A DNA stretch of 64,000 bases from Nocardioides terrae (GCF_900112345.1 NZ_FOLB01000008.1:124001-188000), one strand, 5' to 3'; shown: positions 1 through 9,269, counted from the first letter of the stretch. The notes: generated by a model from the letters alone, not told the origin. Numbers and translations: made by a program.

Positions 1-561
1 GACCAGGCGGCTCGTCAGCTGGCGGAGCAGAGGCACGACGTGGAACCCCATGGGATGGGTGACGAGATGGACCAGCCGCTGGTCGCGCACCTCGTAGCCG
101 TGGCAGAACGGGCAGTGGATCACCGAGCGACCCCAGTGCTCGGCCAGCCCCTCGACGTGCGGCAGCTCGTCCACCAAGCCGGTCGCGACGACGATGCGCC
201 GGGCGACCACGCTGTCCCCGGTGGCGAGCTCGACAACGAAGCGCCCGCCGTCCCGGGCCACCCGCACGGCCCGGCCGGACAGCACCTCGCCGCCGTAGCT
301 GCGCACCTCCGTCCGGCCCGCGACGAGCAGGTCCGCCGGGTCGGTGCCGTCACGGCCCAGGAAGCTGTGCATGCGAGCGGCCGGGGCGTTGCGCGGCTCG
401 CCGGAGTCGACCACGATCACCGACCGACGCTGACGGCCGACCTGCAGAGCGGCAGCGAGACCGGCCGACGATCCTCCGACGACGGCGACGTCGCAGTGAC
501 GGACGACGGCAGGAGTCGCAGCGGCTGTGGGGTGCGTGGGGGACGGGTGGTGATGGCTCAT
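1..561 (-). CDS. NAD(P)/FAD-dependent oxidoreductase, thioredoxin-reductase-like (partial)
   Basis: The reverse strand reads open from an ATG at 561 to the window edge, giving 187 codons with the C-terminus missing. Residues 23-33 carry a dinucleotide-binding start (DVAVVGGSSAG), followed by an acidic VDSGEPRN strand end typical of the thioredoxin-reductase FAD fold. A CPFCHGYE stretch near residue 150 places a CxxC pair where this family has its redox cysteines or a remnant. The gene diverges from an XRE-cupin regulator over only 66 bp; this pairing is common in actinobacteria and suggests the regulator controls it. Probable role: FAD-dependent dithiol or quinone-type redox enzyme; the substrate cannot be told. 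Homologues are about 300-330 residues, so roughly 40% is missing. Confidence 0.85.
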   Translation of the reverse strand, partial: MSHHHPSPTHPTAAATPAVVRHCDVAVVGGSSAGLAAALQVGRQRRSVIVVDSGEPRNAPAARMHSFLGRDGTDPADLLVAGRTEVRSYGGEVLSGRAVRVARDGGRFVVELATGDSVVARRIVVATGLVDELPHVEGLAEHWGRSVIHCPFCHGYEVRDQRLVHLVTHPMGFHVVPLLRQLTSRLV

Positions 562-580
562 GGCATCGACGGTAGGAGCA

Positions 581-599
581 TCTGGCGTTATATGCCAGA
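581..599. promoter_or_regulatory. Inverted repeat, candidate operator between divergent genes
   Basis: TCTGGC, 7 bases, then GCCAGA form a perfect 6-bp inverted repeat with an AT-rich centre (GTTATAT), which stands out in this GC-rich DNA. It lies 20 bp upstream of the oxidoreductase start and 29 bp upstream of the regulator start. A site for the neighbouring XRE-cupin protein is a reasonable inference, not shown. Confidence 0.45.
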
Positions 600-601
600 C
601 T

Positions 602-623
602 CCTTGCAACATTCGCAAGGAGG
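602..623 (+). promoter_or_regulatory. Hairpin overlapping the Shine-Dalgarno of the XRE-cupin gene
   Basis: CCTTGC (602-607) and GCAAGG (615-620) form a 6-bp inverted repeat with a 7-base loop. The right arm runs into the ribosome-binding site AAGGAGG (617-623), 4 bases before the ATG at 628. Folding would occlude part of the site in the mRNA; in DNA the same repeat could be a second operator half. Confidence 0.45.
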
Positions 624-627
624 ATCG

Positions 628-1194
628 ATGACCGAGCTCGCCGATATCGAGCACATCGTGCGCACCCGACTGCGGAGCCTGCGCACCACGCTAGGCCTGT
701 CCCTCGACGACCTCGCCGCCCGCACGAACCTCAGCCCCTCGACGATCAGCCGCGTCGAGACGGGCAAGCGGACGATCAGCCTCGACGTGCTCCTGCCGCT
801 CGCCACCGGGCTCCAGGTCGGCCTGGACGCCCTGCTCGACGTGAGCGGCGATGACGACGTGGTCATCCGTCCGACGGCGAGCCGGGTCGAAGGCCGCACG
901 ACCTGGACGCTGAGCCGGCCCGAGAGCAGCACGGTCGCGGTGAAGGTGCTGGTCGAGCCGACGGCGTCGATGCCGCGGCAGCGCGTCCACCCGGGCCACG
1001 ACTGGCTGTTCGTCCTCAGCGGCCGGATCCGGCTCCTGCTCGGTGACCGCGAGATCATGGTGGAGGCGGGGGAGGCGGCCGAGTTCGCCACCATGACCCC
1101 CCACGCGTTCGCGGCGGTCGACGGACCGGCCGAGCTGTTGATGATCTTCGACCGCGACGGTCAGCTCGCGCACGTCCATCGCGGCAAGGAGTGA
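628..1194 (+). CDS. XRE-family transcriptional regulator with C-terminal cupin
   Basis: This 188-residue protein has an N-terminal helix-turn-helix (about residues 10-65; LSLDDLAARTNLSPSTISRVE is the recognition region) and a cupin barrel (about 95-180; HPGHDWLFVLSGR and TPHAFAA are the two cupin motifs). The fold is that of small-ligand-sensing regulators such as PuuR/SutR relatives. The ATG at 628 is chosen because a full AAGGAGG lies 4 bases upstream and it gives the normal family length; an upstream-extended reading from position 40 runs antisense through the neighbouring oxidoreductase. It likely regulates itself and the divergent oxidoreductase. The effector is unknown. Confidence 0.88.
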   Translation: MTELADIEHIVRTRLRSLRTTLGLSLDDLAARTNLSPSTISRVETGKRTISLDVLLPLATGLQVGLDALLDVSGDDDVVIRPTASRVEGRTTWTLSRPESSTVAVKVLVEPTASMPRQRVHPGHDWLFVLSGRIRLLLGDREIMVEAGEAAEFATMTPHAFAAVDGPAELLMIFDRDGQLAHVHRGKE

Positions 1195-1224
1195 CCCGCC
1201 GTCGGCGGAAGTCCTCCGCCCGGG

Positions 1225-1617
1225 TCAGGTCCGGGCCGGCTGGACCGGTGCCTTCACGGCAGTGACGGGGCAGCCGGCGGCGAGCAGCACCTGCTGGGAG
1301 GTCGACCCCATCACGAGCTTCCCGGCGGGGGACCGCCGCCGGAGACCGATGACGAGCAGGTCGGTCGTGTCCTCGTAGGAGAGGTCGATCAGCTCCGACG
1401 CCGCGTTGTTGTCGGAGCCGACCGTGCGGACCTCGACGCCCCGTTGGCGGAGCGAGGCCTCCGCGAGCGCCAGGTCGGCGGCGAACTCCGCGGTCGCGGC
1501 CACCTCCTCGGTCACGACCACCAGGAGCTGGTCGGATCGGACGGTGCACTCGCGGATAGCGAACCCGAGTGCCGCGCGCCCCTCACCGGTCCGGACGTAG
1601 CCGACGCAGACGGTCAT
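1225..1617 (-). CDS. Universal stress protein, UspA family
   Basis: Single-domain Usp of 130 residues, within the usual 130-150 range. The N-terminus ([17 protein letters not shown]) matches the first beta strand of the fold. Near the C-terminus, GLRRRSPAGKLVMGSTSQQVL contains the G-x2-G-x9-G-S/T nucleotide-binding pattern of the ATP-binding class in slightly altered form. Its ATG (1617) overlaps the stop of the upstream dehydrogenase gene (ATGA), so it is the last gene of the sugar-acid operon and is probably translationally coupled to it. A Usp as a co-translated tail of a catabolic operon is unusual; it may serve energy or redox sensing, but nothing in the sequence gives its partner. Confidence 0.88.
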   Translation of the reverse strand: MTVCVGYVRTGEGRAALGFAIRECTVRSDQLLVVVTEEVAATAEFAADLALAEASLRQRGVEVRTVGSDNNAASELIDLSYEDTTDLLVIGLRRRSPAGKLVMGSTSQQVLLAAGCPVTAVKAPVQPART

Positions 1618-2564
1618 GACACGACCTCCGGCACGGGGGTGAGGACGCGTCCGTCGGCGAGGAATGCGGCGAGGTTGTCCAAGGTGAGCCGCTCCATGGC
1701 GGCGCGTGTCTCGACGGTGCCGCTCCCGACGTGGGGGAGGAGGACCACGTTGTCGAGGCCGAGCAGCTCCTCCGGCACCTTCGGCTCGTCGGCGAAGACG
1801 TCGAGCCCGGCACCGGCCAACCGGCCGCTGACGAGCAGGTCGACGAGGGCAGGCTGGTCGACGACGGAGCCGCGCGCGATGTTCACGAGGTAGCCGTCGG
1901 ACCCGAGCGCCTCGAGCACGTCCCGGCTCACCAACCCACGGGTGCCGGAGCCGCCGGCCGTCGCGACGACGAGGATGTCCACCGCCGCGGCCAGCTCTTG
2001 CGGGGACGGCAGGTAGCGGTAGCCGGAGTCGGCCATCTGGGTGCGCTGGTGGTAGCTGACGGGGCAGCCGAAGGCCTCGAACCGAGTGGCGATCGCGCTG
2101 CCGATCCGTCCGAGCCCCAGGATTCCGACGCGCTTCCCGGACACCCGGTGGGTGAGCGGGTAGTTGCCCTCCGACGGCCAGGCGCCACGACGGACGAAGC
2201 GGTCGGCGGCGCTGATCCGGCGCAGCACGTCGATGGCCAGCCCGAGCGCGGTGTCGGCGACGCAGTCGGTGAGCACGTCGGGTGTGTTCGACACCGTGAT
2301 CCCACGCTCGCGCGCCTGAGCGACGTCGGTCGTGTCGTAGCCCACGCCGAAGTTGATGACCGCCTGCAGCGACGGCAGTGCTCGCATCAGCTCGGTTCCG
2401 ACCCCGACGCGTCCGGACGTGACGGCGACGCCGATCGACGCCGCGTGCTCGGCCAGGAACGACGACGTGTCGCCGTCCTGCGGCAGCACCAGTGCGTCGT
2501 ACTCGGCCCGGAGCGTCTCGGCGAGCGAGGGCTTGAGCTGGCCCACCTGCAGAACATGCGTCAT
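1614..2564 (-). CDS. D-isomer-specific 2-hydroxyacid dehydrogenase
   Basis: A 316-residue NAD(P)-dependent oxidoreductase of the D-2-hydroxyacid dehydrogenase family. It has a GILGLGRIG dinucleotide motif at 147-155 and the catalytic triad in standard places: Arg231 (NIARGSVVD), Glu260 (DEP) and His278 (LLPHVGS). This layout fits glyoxylate/hydroxypyruvate reductases. The gene overlaps the upstream enolase gene and the downstream uspA by ATGA junctions. In a glucarate/galactarate operon, a 2-oxoacid reductase such as tartronate-semialdehyde or glyoxylate reductase is plausible, but the substrate cannot be fixed. It looks like a close paralogue of the gene at 13033-13995. Confidence 0.9.
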   Translation of the reverse strand: MTHVLQVGQLKPSLAETLRAEYDALVLPQDGDTSSFLAEHAASIGVAVTSGRVGVGTELMRALPSLQAVINFGVGYDTTDVAQARERGITVSNTPDVLTDCVADTALGLAIDVLRRISAADRFVRRGAWPSEGNYPLTHRVSGKRVGILGLGRIGSAIATRFEAFGCPVSYHQRTQMADSGYRYLPSPQELAAAVDILVVATAGGSGTRGLVSRDVLEALGSDGYLVNIARGSVVDQPALVDLLVSGRLAGAGLDVFADEPKVPEELLGLDNVVLLPHVGSGTVETRAAMERLTLDNLAAFLADGRVLTPVPEVVS

Positions 2565-3931
2565 GAGTGTCCTCCCGTGGGACGGTGGTAGGGATTGCCG
2601 GGCCGGACGAGCGCCGGTTGCTTGGGGTCGAAGGACCAGCCGGGAACGAGGAACTGCATGGCCACGGAGTCGTCCCGGGCGCCCAGCCCCTCGGCGAGGT
2701 AGAGCTCGTGGGCGGCCTGCAGCCGCTCCTCGTCGATCTCCACCCCCAGGCCGGGAGCCGTGGGCACGGTGAGACACCCGTCGGCGATGGTGAGCGGCTC
2801 GCGCGTGATGCGCTGCCCGTCCTGCCAGATCCAATGGGTGTCGATCGGTGCTACCTCGCCCGGCGCCGCGGCGGCGACGTGGGTGAACATCGCCAGGGAG
2901 ACGTCGAAGTGGTTGTTCGAGTGCGATCCCCAGGTCAGCCCCCAGGCGTCGCACAGCTGGGCGACCCGCACCGAGCCCGCCATCGTCCAGAAGTGCGGGT
3001 CGGCGAGCGGGATGTCGACGGCGTTGGTCCGGACCGCGTGCCCCAGCTCGCGCCAGTCGGTCGCGATCATGTTCGTCGCGGTCGTCAGGCCGGTGGCTCG
3101 CTTGAACTCGGCCATCACCTCGCGACCTGAGTAGCCGTTCTCGGCGCCGCAGGGGTCCTCCGCGTAAGCGACCACGTCGCGAAGCGCATGCCCGTGACGG
3201 ATGGCGTCGGCGAGCAACCAGCCACCGTTCGGGTCGAGGGTCACGCGCGCCTCGGGGAAGCGCTCGGCGAGAGCCGTCACCGTGGCGACCTCCTCCTCGC
3301 CGGGCAGGACTCCACCCTTGAGCTTGAAGTCGGAGAACCCGTAGCGCTCCTGGGCGGCCTCGGCCAGCGCGACCACGGCCTTCGGGGTGAGCGCCTCCTG
3401 GTGACGCAGGGTCGACCACGCGTCGGCCCCGTCGGGCTCGCTGCGGTAGGGCAGGTCGGTGAGGGTGCGATCGCCGATGAAGAACAGGTAGCCGAGAGCG
3501 CGGACCTTGTCCCGCTGCTGCCCCTCGCCGAGCAGCTCGGCGACCGGGACGCCGAGGTGCTGCCCGTGCAGGTCGAGGAGGGCGGACTCGAGGGCGGTGA
3601 CCACGTGGACGGTGGTGCGCAGGTCGAAGGTCTGCAGCCCCCTGCCCTGGGCGTCGCGGCCGGCAAAGGCCGTGGAGACCGTGCGCAGCAGCGTGCGGTA
3701 CGTCGCCACGCGGGCGCCGACGACGAGTGCCGCCGACTCCTCGAGCGTGCGCCGGATCGCCTCGCCGCCGGGCACCTCCCCGACGCCGGTGCGGCCGTCG
3801 GAGTCCGTGAGGAGCACGACGTTGCGGGTGAAGAAGGGACCGTGAGCGCCGCTGAGGTTGAGCAGCATGCTGTCGTGACCGGCCACGGGAACCACCCGCA
3901 GGCCGGTGACGACAGGGCCTCTCTCACCCAC
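2561..3931 (-). CDS. Enolase-superfamily sugar-acid dehydratase, glucarate-dehydratase-like
   Basis: This 456-residue protein has the full set of glucarate dehydratase (GlucD) landmarks: Lys203-x-Lys205 (FKLKGG), metal ligands Asp233 (LDPNGG), Glu258 (EDPCG) and Asn287 (ATNM), and the His337-Asp311 dyad (GSHSNNHFD and DPHFW). The length matches GlucD (about 446). The expected reaction is D-glucarate to 5-dehydro-4-deoxy-D-glucarate, the substrate of kdgD three genes upstream in the same operon. The start is GTG at 3931, overlapping the ALDH stop by 8 bases. A related acid-sugar specificity such as idarate is possible; galactarate is less likely from the motif set. Confidence 0.88.
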   Translation of the reverse strand: MGERGPVVTGLRVVPVAGHDSMLLNLSGAHGPFFTRNVVLLTDSDGRTGVGEVPGGEAIRRTLEESAALVVGARVATYRTLLRTVSTAFAGRDAQGRGLQTFDLRTTVHVVTALESALLDLHGQHLGVPVAELLGEGQQRDKVRALGYLFFIGDRTLTDLPYRSEPDGADAWSTLRHQEALTPKAVVALAEAAQERYGFSDFKLKGGVLPGEEEVATVTALAERFPEARVTLDPNGGWLLADAIRHGHALRDVVAYAEDPCGAENGYSGREVMAEFKRATGLTTATNMIATDWRELGHAVRTNAVDIPLADPHFWTMAGSVRVAQLCDAWGLTWGSHSNNHFDVSLAMFTHVAAAAPGEVAPIDTHWIWQDGQRITREPLTIADGCLTVPTAPGLGVEIDEERLQAAHELYLAEGLGARDDSVAMQFLVPGWSFDPKQPALVRPGNPYHRPTGGHS

Positions 3932-5516
3932 GGGTGAGCTCGCCGTCGACGAGGCGCCAGGCGCCGAGCGGGTTGCCCGCGGCGAGCACCGGCGGCAGGA
4001 GCTCGGCCGGCAGGTCCTGGTAGGCCACCGGGCGCAGGAAGCGCTCGATCGCCAACGTCCCGACGGAGGTGCTGCGGCCGTCGGACGTGGCCGGGAACGG
4101 GCCGCCGTGCACCATCGCGTGGGAGACCTCGACCCCGGTGGGCCAGCCGTTGAAGATGATCCGGCCGACCTTGTCCTCGAGGGCGGGGACGAGCCCGGCG
4201 GCAGCGGCGTAGTCGCTCGGTGCGGCGTGCACCGTGGCCGTGAGCTGGCCCTCGAGGTCGCCGGCAGCGGCGGCGAAGTCGCCAGCGTCGCCCAGTCGCA
4301 CCACGAGGGAGGAGGACCCGAACACCTCCTCGCGCATCGCCGGCTCGGCGGAGAAGTCGGTCACGGAGGTGGCGAACACGTGGGCCTGGCCTGGGGCCGC
4401 GATGGCCTCATCGACGCCGCCGGCGCCCACCTCGGTGACCGTCGGGAGGTCCTGCAGGCGGGCCACGCCCTCGGTGTAGGAGCGCTGGATGCCGGGGTTG
4501 AGCATCGGCAGGGCGGGGCTCTGCGTGACGGCCGCTCCGGCCGCCTCGAGGAACCGGTCCAGGTCGGGCCCGTCGACGGCGAAGACCAGACCCGGGTTGG
4601 TGCACAGCTGCCCCACCCCGACGGTCAGCGAGGCGACGTACGCCGCAGCGAGCCCCTCGGCGTCCGCGGCGAGCGCGCCGGGCATGAGGAAGACGGGGTT
4701 GATGCTCGACATCTCCGCATAGACGGGGATCGGCACCGGACGGCTCGCCGCAGCCGCCATCAGGGAGAGCCCGGCCTGCCGGGAGCCGGTGAAGCCGACC
4801 GCCTTCACGCGCGGGTCGCTGACCAGTCCGATGCCGACCCCGCTGCCGCTCCCGAAGATCATCGAGAAGACGCCCTCGGGCAGCCCGCTCGTGGCGACCG
4901 CGTCGGCGATCGCACCCGCGACCAGCTCGGACACGCCGGGATGGGCGTTGTGAGCCTTGACGATGACGGGGCAGCCGGCGGCCAGCGCGGCGGCGGTGTC
5001 ACCGCCCGCCACGGAGAAGGCGAGCGGGAAGTTGCTGGCGCCGAAGACGACGACGGGGCCGAGCGGCACCTTGCGCTGCCTCAGGTCGGGCCGGGGGAGC
5101 GGCATCCGGTCGGGCAGCGCCGGGTCGATCCGCGCCCCCGCCCAGCTGCCCTCCCGGACCACGCGGGCGAACAGGCGAAGCTGGTTCGTCGTACGTGCCA
5201 TCTCGCCACGGACGCGCGGCTCGACGATGCCCGTCTCGCGCACGACCCGGTCGACGAGCGTGTCGCCCAGGGCGTCGATGTTGTCGGCGATCCGGTCCAG
5301 GAAGGACGCCCGCTGCTCCGGGGTCGTCTCGCGGTAGACGCCGAACGCCTCCGCGGCCAGCCGCGCGGCGTACTCCACGTGTGAGGCGTCGCCCTGCCGG
5401 TACGTCGGCTCGAGCTGCTCGCCGGTGCGGGGATCGATCGCCCGGACCTCGGTGCCGTCACCGGCGACGCGCTTGGAGCCCAGGAACATGGCGCCGGTCA
5501 GAGCGGTGGCAGTCAT
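3924..5516 (-). CDS. Aldehyde dehydrogenase, 2,5-dioxovalerate (alpha-ketoglutarate semialdehyde) dehydrogenase type
   Basis: A 530-residue ALDH-superfamily enzyme. Asn162 (FGASNFP), Lys187, general base Glu268 (AEMSSINP) and nucleophile Cys305 (GQLCTNPG) are all present. The AEMSSINP and GQLCTNPG forms are those of the KGSADH subgroup rather than of betaine or succinate-semialdehyde enzymes. It would oxidise 2,5-dioxopentanoate, the kdgD product, to 2-oxoglutarate with NAD(P)+. The ATG at 5516 follows the kdgD stop by only 2 bases, and its stop overlaps the next gene, so these steps are co-translated. Confidence 0.9.
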   Translation of the reverse strand: MTATALTGAMFLGSKRVAGDGTEVRAIDPRTGEQLEPTYRQGDASHVEYAARLAAEAFGVYRETTPEQRASFLDRIADNIDALGDTLVDRVVRETGIVEPRVRGEMARTTNQLRLFARVVREGSWAGARIDPALPDRMPLPRPDLRQRKVPLGPVVVFGASNFPLAFSVAGGDTAAALAAGCPVIVKAHNAHPGVSELVAGAIADAVATSGLPEGVFSMIFGSGSGVGIGLVSDPRVKAVGFTGSRQAGLSLMAAAASRPVPIPVYAEMSSINPVFLMPGALAADAEGLAAAYVASLTVGVGQLCTNPGLVFAVDGPDLDRFLEAAGAAVTQSPALPMLNPGIQRSYTEGVARLQDLPTVTEVGAGGVDEAIAAPGQAHVFATSVTDFSAEPAMREEVFGSSSLVVRLGDAGDFAAAAGDLEGQLTATVHAAPSDYAAAAGLVPALEDKVGRIIFNGWPTGVEVSHAMVHGGPFPATSDGRSTSVGTLAIERFLRPVAYQDLPAELLPPVLAAGNPLGAWRLVDGELTRG

Positions 5517-5518
5517 CC

Positions 5519-6433
5519 TCAGATCACCTTCTTGACGATGTCGGTGAGCTCGGCGAGCTCGGTCTCGGTGAGGTCGCTCAGCGGGGGCCGGACCGGGCCC
5601 GCAGGTCGACCGGCCGCGGTCAGGCCGGCCTTGACGATCGAGACGCCGTAGCCGGGCTGTCGGTCGCGGATCGCGATGTAGGGGACGAGGAAGTCACGGA
5701 CCCGGTCGTAGACGGCGACCCGGTCCTGCGCGCGGGCAGCGGCGTAGAAGTCGAGCGCCCACTCCGGCGCGAAGTTGAAGATCGCCGAGGAGTAGGTGGT
5801 GGCGCCGAGCTCGATGTAGGGCAGCGCGTAGGTCTCCGCGGTGGGGAGACCGCCGATGAAGACCAGGCGGTCGGCGTGCTGGGCGTAGAGCGTCGCCATC
5901 AGGTCGATGTCGCAGATGCCGTCCTTGAAGCCGATGAAGTTCGGGAACTCGTCGACGAGGCGGCCCACGATGTCGGCGTTGTAGCGGCCGTTGGCCCGGT
6001 GGTAGATGACGACGCCGACCGAGGTCGCCGCACAGACCCGCGCGACATGCTCATAGAGCCCCTCGCTGGTGACCTCGGTGAGGTAGGGCGGAAGGAGCAG
6101 GATCCCGTCCGCGCCGTCGGCCTCGGCCTGGCGGGCCATCTCGACCGCCGTGGCCGTCCCGTACCCGGCCGAGCCCATCACCGGGATCTTCCCCGCCGTC
6201 TCCTCGACCGTCGCCCGCAGCACCCGCGAGACCTCGTCGTGGGTGAGCGAGAAGAACTCACCGGTCCCGCCCGGCGCGAAGAGTCCCGCGACGTCGTACT
6301 GCCCGAGGTACTGCAGGTGCTCGCGGTACCCACGCTCATCGAGGCCGTAGTCGGCGGTCGCGTGCGTGACGGGGAAGGACACCAGGCCGGAGCCGAGTGC
6401 GGCCCGGAGCTCGTCCGGGGAGTAGTGGGTCAT
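5519..6433 (-). CDS. kdgD: 5-dehydro-4-deoxyglucarate dehydratase
   Basis: A DHDPS/NAL-family TIM barrel of 304 residues, the usual size for KdgD. The Schiff-base lysine is Lys170 (IGFKDGICD), the catalytic tyrosine is Tyr144 (VIYHRANGR), and GGTGE at 55-59 is the carboxylate-binding loop. The reaction is 5-dehydro-4-deoxyglucarate to 2,5-dioxopentanoate plus CO2 and water. It is the promoter-proximal gene of the minus-strand operon, facing the ABC importer across a 259-bp gap. With the next two genes it completes a glucarate to 2-oxoglutarate route. Confidence 0.92.
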   Translation of the reverse strand: MTHYSPDELRAALGSGLVSFPVTHATADYGLDERGYREHLQYLGQYDVAGLFAPGGTGEFFSLTHDEVSRVLRATVEETAGKIPVMGSAGYGTATAVEMARQAEADGADGILLLPPYLTEVTSEGLYEHVARVCAATSVGVVIYHRANGRYNADIVGRLVDEFPNFIGFKDGICDIDLMATLYAQHADRLVFIGGLPTAETYALPYIELGATTYSSAIFNFAPEWALDFYAAARAQDRVAVYDRVRDFLVPYIAIRDRQPGYGVSIVKAGLTAAGRPAGPVRPPLSDLTETELAELTDIVKKVI

Positions 6434-6559
6434 GAAGGTCTCCAGAAGGGTGCGTCATCGAGGGCGACGTTGCAGCGGCGGTGCCGCCTGAGACATGGCT
6501 CGGCGGGGCGGACGCCTTTCACGTTAACAGATTGCGGCTACCTATTGGAACACCGTCTG

Positions 6560-6572
6560 CATATGTGTATTG
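6560..6572. promoter_or_regulatory. AT-rich motif in the divergent sugar-acid control region
   Basis: CATATGTGTATTG sits about 130 bp from both the kdgD start and the binding-protein start, in an otherwise GC-rich gap (6434-6692). A similar sequence, CATATGTATATGC (10 of 13 identical), lies between the IclR and SDR genes at 17205. The shared motif could be the site of that IclR protein, or simply promoter -10 DNA. No other clear signal is seen in this gap. Confidence 0.3.
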
Positions 6573-6692
6573 TCGGCGACACGAACTGTGACTCCGGTCT
6601 CAAGACCTGTCGTCGCAGGGCGCCGGCACTCGTCCCACCGCCGTCCAACCCCTCGAGCTCGCACCGCGAGCTCGCCTAGCACGGAGGAAGTC

Positions 6693-8264
6693 ATGTCAGC
6701 TGCTCCCAACCTCGAGTCGGCCAGGAACCGGCCGCGCTCCGTCGCATTCGGCCTGCTGGCTGTCGGGCTGGCCCTCACTGGCTCCGCGTGCGGCGTCAGC
6801 TCCAGCAGCACGTCGTCGGACTTTGGCGACACCGTCCGGATCGTGCTTCCCGAGGAGCCGCCGTCGCTGGAGCCGTGCGACTCGTCGAACACGGGCGACG
6901 GCGTCGTGGAGCGCTCGAACATCACCGAGCCGCTGACCGAGCTCGACCTCGCGACCGGTGAGCTGCACCCGCTGCTGGCGACGGAGTGGAAGAAGACGAC
7001 TCCGACGACCTACACCTACACCCTGCGCAGCGGGGTGAAGTTCAGTGACGGATCGGCCTTCGACGCCGAGGACGCCGCGTTCTCGATCGACCGGACGGTG
7101 AACAACACCGAGCTCGGCTGCTTCGTCGCCGGCTACGTGTTCGGCGACGAGAAGGTCCAGGTCAAGGCGGTCGATGCGACCACCCTGACCGTATCGACGG
7201 CCGAGCCGGACCCGATCCTCCCGCTGCGCCTCTCGTTCGTCGAGATGGTGCCCAGCGAGATGAGCACCACCGAGAAGGTGCGCGAGCCGATCGGCACGGG
7301 CCCCTACGAGATCAAGAAGTGGGATGCCGGACAGAAGCTGACCCTCGCCGCCAACCCGAAGTACTGGGGCGACCAGCCGGCCTACAAGACGGCCACCTAC
7401 GTGTGGCGCTCGGAGGGTAGTGTCCGCGCCGCGATGGTGAAGGAGGGCGAGGCCGACCTCGCGACCCAGATCGGTCCCGACGACGGCGCCGGCGACCTCG
7501 AGGTCCAGTTCCCCGACGACCAGACGGCCGCGCTCCGGATCCAGGGCTACATCCCGCCGCTGAACGACATGCGGGTGCGCCAGGCCATCAACTACGCCAT
7601 CGACCGCGAGGGCCTGGTGAAGTCGCTGTTCAACAGCGACACGACCATCGCCGAGCAGCTCATCCCGGAAGGCATCACCGGCTTCAACGACTCCCTGAAG
7701 CCGTGGCCGACCGACGTCGCCAAGGCCAAGCAGCTGATCGCCGAGGCCAAGGCCGACGGCGTTCCGACGTCGACCCCGATCCGGCTCGTCGGGCGTTCCG
7801 CTCAGTTCCCGAAGATCGAGGAGATCATCCAGGTCATCCAGAAGGAGCTCACCGAGATCGGCCTGAACGTCAAGATCGAGATGGTGGACACCAAGGGCTC
7901 CACCGAGCTGCAGCAGCGCCCCTTCCCGAAGAACCCCGGTCCGTACCTGCTGATGATCCAGCACGGCAACCAGGCCGGTGACGCGGCGTTCAGCGTCGAC
8001 CAGTACATGCTGAGCAACGGGTTCCAGAGCGCGTTCGGCACCCCGGAGCTCGACGCGATGATCAAGTCCGCCGAGAAGCAGGAGGGCGACGCGCGCCAGG
8101 CGGCCTTCGAGAAGGTCTTCGCGTACGAGCCGACCCACGTCGGGCAGTTCGCCTACATCGCGCACATGACCGGGATGATGGCGATCGCGAGCGGCGTCGA
8201 CTACAAGCCCAACGTGAACACCGAGAACGAGATGCACCTCGCGGAGATGACTCCGAAGAAGTGA
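6693..8264 (+). CDS. ABC transporter substrate-binding lipoprotein, peptide/opine/nickel class (SBP_bac_5)
   Basis: A 523-residue family-5 extracytoplasmic solute-binding protein. Residues 1-33 form a signal with basic start, hydrophobic core and lipobox ending LTGSAC, so lipidation at Cys33 is expected. The mature part has the family-5 pattern (FSDGSAFDAEDAAFSIDR, GTGPYEIKKW and PPLNDMRVRQAINYAID-type segments). The ATG at 6693 is chosen for its GGAGGAAG Shine-Dalgarno; an upstream-extended frame from 6570 would destroy the signal peptide. It is followed by its permeases and ATPases and faces the glucarate operon. The ligand may be a sugar-acid conjugate or a peptide; binding specificity cannot be read. 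Confidence 0.9.
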   Translation: MSAAPNLESARNRPRSVAFGLLAVGLALTGSACGVSSSSTSSDFGDTVRIVLPEEPPSLEPCDSSNTGDGVVERSNITEPLTELDLATGELHPLLATEWKKTTPTTYTYTLRSGVKFSDGSAFDAEDAAFSIDRTVNNTELGCFVAGYVFGDEKVQVKAVDATTLTVSTAEPDPILPLRLSFVEMVPSEMSTTEKVREPIGTGPYEIKKWDAGQKLTLAANPKYWGDQPAYKTATYVWRSEGSVRAAMVKEGEADLATQIGPDDGAGDLEVQFPDDQTAALRIQGYIPPLNDMRVRQAINYAIDREGLVKSLFNSDTTIAEQLIPEGITGFNDSLKPWPTDVAKAKQLIAEAKADGVPTSTPIRLVGRSAQFPKIEEIIQVIQKELTEIGLNVKIEMVDTKGSTELQQRPFPKNPGPYLLMIQHGNQAGDAAFSVDQYMLSNGFQSAFGTPELDAMIKSAEKQEGDARQAAFEKVFAYEPTHVGQFAYIAHMTGMMAIASGVDYKPNVNTENEMHLAEMTPKK

Positions 8265-8269
8265 CATCG

Positions 8270-8299
8270 GGGCGGCCGGCCCCCCGGGGCCGGCCGCCC
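8270..8299 (+). terminator. GC-rich hairpin between binding protein and permease genes
   Basis: A perfect 14-bp inverted repeat (left arm 8270-8283, right arm 8286-8299) sits 5 bases after the binding-protein stop. No T-run follows, and the permease gene starts 41 bases later. Such structures often stabilise the upstream mRNA and attenuate downstream genes, which would give more binding protein than membrane components. Confidence 0.55.
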
Positions 8300-8339
8300 T
8301 CGAGTCGTTGCACCGCACCCTGTCGACCCTGAGGATGCC

Positions 8340-9269
8340 ATGCTCTACTTTCTACGCCGGCGCTCGCTGACCAGCCTGCTTCCGCTTCTCTTCGTCCTGG
8401 TCGGCGTGTTCGTCCTGGCTCGCTTGACGGGCGACCCGACCTCGCTCTACCTGCCCGAGTCGGCCACGGCCGAACAGCGGAGGGCCTTCGCCGCCAGCCA
8501 CGGCTTCGACGACCCGGTGTGGAAGCAGCTGCTGCACTACCTCCAGGGCATCCCTCACCTGGACTTCGGCACCTCGCTGCGCACCGGCCAGACGGCCGCG
8601 TCGATGGCCCTGCGCGCCTTCCCGAACACCCTCCAGCTCGCCTTCGCCACCATGCTCATCTCGGTCGTGGTCGCGGTGGTCCTCGGCAGCTGGGCGGCCT
8701 ACCGGCCCAACTCGCTCGCCGACCGGATCTCGTCGCTGCTGTCGATGACCGCGGGCAGCGTCCCGGACTTCTGGTTCGCGATCATGGGCGTCTGGATCTT
8801 CGCCGTGATCCTCGGGGTGCTGCCGACCTCGGGCACCGACAACGGCCTGCTCTCCTGGGTCCTCCCGGTCGTGACGCTCTGCGTCCGCCCGATCGGTGTG
8901 CTCACCCAGGTGGTGCGCGGCGCCATGGTCTCCGCGCTGTCGGCGCCGTACGTCCGGCTCGCGCGGAGCAAGGGCGCGACCGACGTCCGGCTCGTCACCC
9001 ACCATGCGTTGCGCAACGCCGCGGCGCCGGCGCTCACCGTCGCCGGTGACCTTGCCGTCGGCCTCATCAACGGCGCCGTCGTCGTCGAGACGATCTTCGG
9101 CTGGCCCGGCATCGGCAAGCTGATGATCGACTCGATCCTCCAGCGGGACTTCGCCGTGCTGCAGGCCTGCGTCCTGCTGACCGCGCTCTCCATCTTCGTG
9201 CTCAACATCCTCATCGACCTCGGCTACGCCTTGCTCGACGCCCGCGTCCGCGAGACGGTCAAGGCCTAG
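8340..9269 (+). CDS. ABC transporter permease, DppB/OppB type
   Basis: A 309-residue inner-membrane permease with an N-terminal transmembrane helix (LLPLLFVLVGVFVLARL), a periplasmic stretch containing FDDPVWKQLLHYL, and five more hydrophobic segments. The cytoplasmic EAA-type loop is ARSKGATDVRLVTHHALRNAAAP. It pairs with the DppC-type protein encoded 8 bases downstream to form the membrane channel of the importer. The ATG at 8340 gives the standard family N-terminus. Expression is probably tied to the binding-protein gene through the preceding hairpin. Confidence 0.9.
   Translation: MLYFLRRRSLTSLLPLLFVLVGVFVLARLTGDPTSLYLPESATAEQRRAFAASHGFDDPVWKQLLHYLQGIPHLDFGTSLRTGQTAASMALRAFPNTLQLAFATMLISVVVAVVLGSWAAYRPNSLADRISSLLSMTAGSVPDFWFAIMGVWIFAVILGVLPTSGTDNGLLSWVLPVVTLCVRPIGVLTQVVRGAMVSALSAPYVRLARSKGATDVRLVTHHALRNAAAPALTVAGDLAVGLINGAVVVETIFGWPGIGKLMIDSILQRDFAVLQACVLLTALSIFVLNILIDLGYALLDARVRETVKA

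Noticed and set aside
40..627. Long in-frame upstream extension of the XRE-cupin gene
   Set aside because: It is antisense to the FAD oxidoreductase and gives no domain; the ATG at 628 has a full Shine-Dalgarno.
6434..6692. Small gene or RNA in the kdgD/binding-protein gap
   Set aside because: Only the AT-rich motif stands out; no open frame with a Shine-Dalgarno and no conserved structure is visible.
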